In this document: piece by piece, positions 63,320-64,000 of the stretch
How the letters are laid out: each line of letters starts with the position of its first letter
Numbering within the stretch: the stretch's first letter is position 1
DNA from: Bacillus sp. N1-1
GTDB taxonomy: Bacteria > Bacillota > Bacilli > Bacillales > Guptibacillaceae
Reading direction: 5' to 3'
NCBI RefSeq assembly: GCF_009818105.1
Contig: NZ_CP046564.1
Span: 3,286,001-3,350,000, forward strand
Length of the DNA stretch: 64,000 nt
The notes under the pieces: model-generated
Seen by the model: only the letters and a program-made list of their open reading frames with translations
Databases searched by the model: none
Told to the model about the DNA's origin: nothing
Made by a program: the position numbers and the translations under genes

Positions 63320-63616
63320 TGTTAAATATTTTCTTAACGTTTCCAACAATCTTAAATGCTATCATTTACGCCATCATCTGTCAAAAAGGTTCAATCTCTT
63401 CTTTCCGAATTTACATTTATAGGAATTAGTCTAATCATCAGAAAGGTTTATAACAGCCTAATAATAAACGATTTAGAAGAACATGCCTTTACTGTTAGCT
63501 GCTGTTTCTATTAGAAGAATAAAAGAACTATCCCCTCTCATTAATTTAAGCGTATTTGACAAGGAAATCTAATCATGTAATATTTATTATTAAATACGTT
63601 AAGAAAATATTTAACA
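63320..63616. repeat. Inverted pair of probable TetR operators
   Basis: GTTAAATATTTTCTTAACG at 63321-63339 and its exact reverse complement at 63597-63615 match without mismatch, and one flanking base pair on each side also matches. Each copy is nearly palindromic (GTTAA...TTAAC), as expected for a TetR dimer site. The right copy lies at about +10 of the rightward promoter. Confidence 0.7.
63556..63583 (+). promoter_or_regulatory. Sigma-A promoter of the right-edge gene
   Basis: TTGACA (63556-63561) is followed after 16 bases by TAATAT (63578-63583, 4 of 6 positions). The operator copy begins 13 bases after the -10 box. Confidence 0.55.
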
Positions 63617-63647
63617 TAATTAATTTTAATGAAAGGGGTACGAGAAT

Positions 63648-63689
63648 TTGAAAGTAGCTAATGATTATGTCCAGGAGCCACTCCCTTAA
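63648..63689 (+). CDS. Possible 13-residue leader peptide
   Basis: A TTG start, 8 bases after AAAGGGG, opens MKVANDYVQEPLP and stop, about 160 bases before the next gene. It might be a regulatory leader or chance. Nothing in the peptide (no run of one amino acid, no arrest motif that I recognise) supports a function. Confidence 0.2.
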   Translation: MKVANDYVQEPLP

Positions 63690-63845
63690 GTTTACTTAAT
63701 AAAAAAAATGAATGCTAAAGGTAGTGAGTAAGCGAAGAGCCAAAAAATTGGCAACAAAGTAAAAAAGCAAAACAACAAACGTACTCCCACTTAGGATGCG
63801 TTATCAACAAGTTTGAACTTAAAAATTTTCTAGAGGTGAAGGTAT

Positions 63846-64000
63846 TTGAGTGAAGGAAAAGGTAAATTATTAAAAATAGGTACATTTGTAGCAGCTATTT
63901 TAGTTATGTTTATTTATTTAGGAACGACTAATTCGAATGTTAACTGGGGCTCCTTTATTGCAATGTTAGTATTCTACGGAATTATCTATTATATTGGAGC
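63846..64000 (+). CDS. Start of a membrane transporter, possibly a sodium:solute symporter (partial, runs off right edge)
   Basis: 51 codons are visible from a TTG placed 5 bases after AGAGGTGAAGG. The peptide begins MSEGKGKLLKIGTFVAAILV and has two hydrophobic helices (about 11-27 and from 36 on), with WGSFIAMLVFYGIIYYIG resembling the first helices of sodium:solute symporters, though the match is short. It is likely controlled by the divergent TetR regulator through the operator pair. The transporter class cannot be fixed from this much sequence. Confidence 0.6.
   Translation, partial: MSEGKGKLLKIGTFVAAILVMFIYLGTTNSNVNWGSFIAMLVFYGIIYYIG

Larger units (their letters stand above)
63170..63845. 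other. Divergent control region of the TetR regulator and the right-edge gene
   Basis: AT-rich, ~680 bases. It holds two inverted copies of one 19-base palindrome-like element (63321-63339, 63597-63615), a sigma-A-like promoter at 63556-63583 for the rightward gene, and a short possible peptide of 13 codons (63648-63689, TTG start after AAAGGGG). A local GCCAAAAAATTGGC hairpin is at about 63739-63752. Confidence 0.5.

Noticed and set aside
63721..63800. Riboswitch-like leader before the right-edge gene
   Set aside because: Apart from one short GCCAAAAAATTGGC hairpin I could not match it to any known riboswitch consensus.
1..64000. CRISPR arrays, tRNA or rRNA genes, insertion sequences, prophage
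   Set aside because: I found no regularly spaced repeats, no tRNA cloverleaf, no transposase or integrase frames, and no phage structural genes on either strand.

Overview
The window looks like a chromosome segment of a low-GC Gram-positive bacterium of the Bacillaceae. The support is: strong AGGAGG-type ribosome binding sites, frequent TTG/GTG starts, Rho-independent terminators, and B. subtilis-like modules (Yuk/Yue type VII secretion, Zur boxes, cre sites, YesL, CtaG, TerD-type proteins). The genus cannot be fixed from sequence alone. I saw no tRNA, rRNA, CRISPR array, insertion sequence or phage.

Layout. 1-8.7 kb: a partial exported peptidoglycan-binding protein, a broken cydC-like ABC exporter gene, an EamA transporter, a TerA-like protein, a sodium:solute symporter with a small membrane partner, and a redox-stress group (MarR regulator, AzoR-like reductase, pirin) whose three promoters share a palindrome. 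9.2-19.1 kb: a complete type VIIb secretion operon (esxA, yukD/esaB, essB, essC, esaA, essA). 19.1-25.3 kb: a serine hydrolase, an exported thermolysin-type protease, and a peptide group (M42 aminopeptidase, orphan oligopeptide-binding lipoprotein, Lrp-type regulator). 25.8-30 kb: an LXG-domain protein, probably a substrate of the secretion system, with a duplicated C-terminal module I do not recognise, followed by two lipoproteins, one with a von Willebrand A domain.

31.5-38.5 kb is a zinc-starvation region. It holds a zinc-free S14 paralogue, two COG0523 GTPases, a flavoprotein, a DUF1980/permease pair and a ZnuA lipoprotein, with five Zur-box-like palindromes at the start of every transcription unit. 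38.6-42.3 kb holds a TerF-like vWA protein, a VOC protein with a divergent HxlR regulator, rpiA, and an orphan heme-copper-oxidase-like membrane protein.

42.4-58 kb is a fructan-utilisation locus. A secreted 1994-residue protein carries four CBM66-like modules, one LamG-like module and two GH32 domains. An ABC importer (binding protein plus two permeases, no ATPase) would bring in oligofructans, and two GH32 enzymes without signal peptides would finish the breakdown. A LacI-type regulator and YesL are included. Two near-consensus sigma-A promoters, each overlapped by a cre-like site and followed by repeated LacI-type palindromes, explain likely control by CcpA and the local repressor. The far right carries an alcohol dehydrogenase, CtaG and DUF2243 proteins, a zinc-ribbon membrane-anchored HtrA-like protease, a TetR regulator, and the start of a membrane protein cut by the window edge.

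The strongest leads for something undescribed are the LXG protein with its tandem C-terminal module and lipoprotein neighbours, the GH32 domains with a Glu in place of the nucleophile Asp, and the Zur-controlled flavoprotein.
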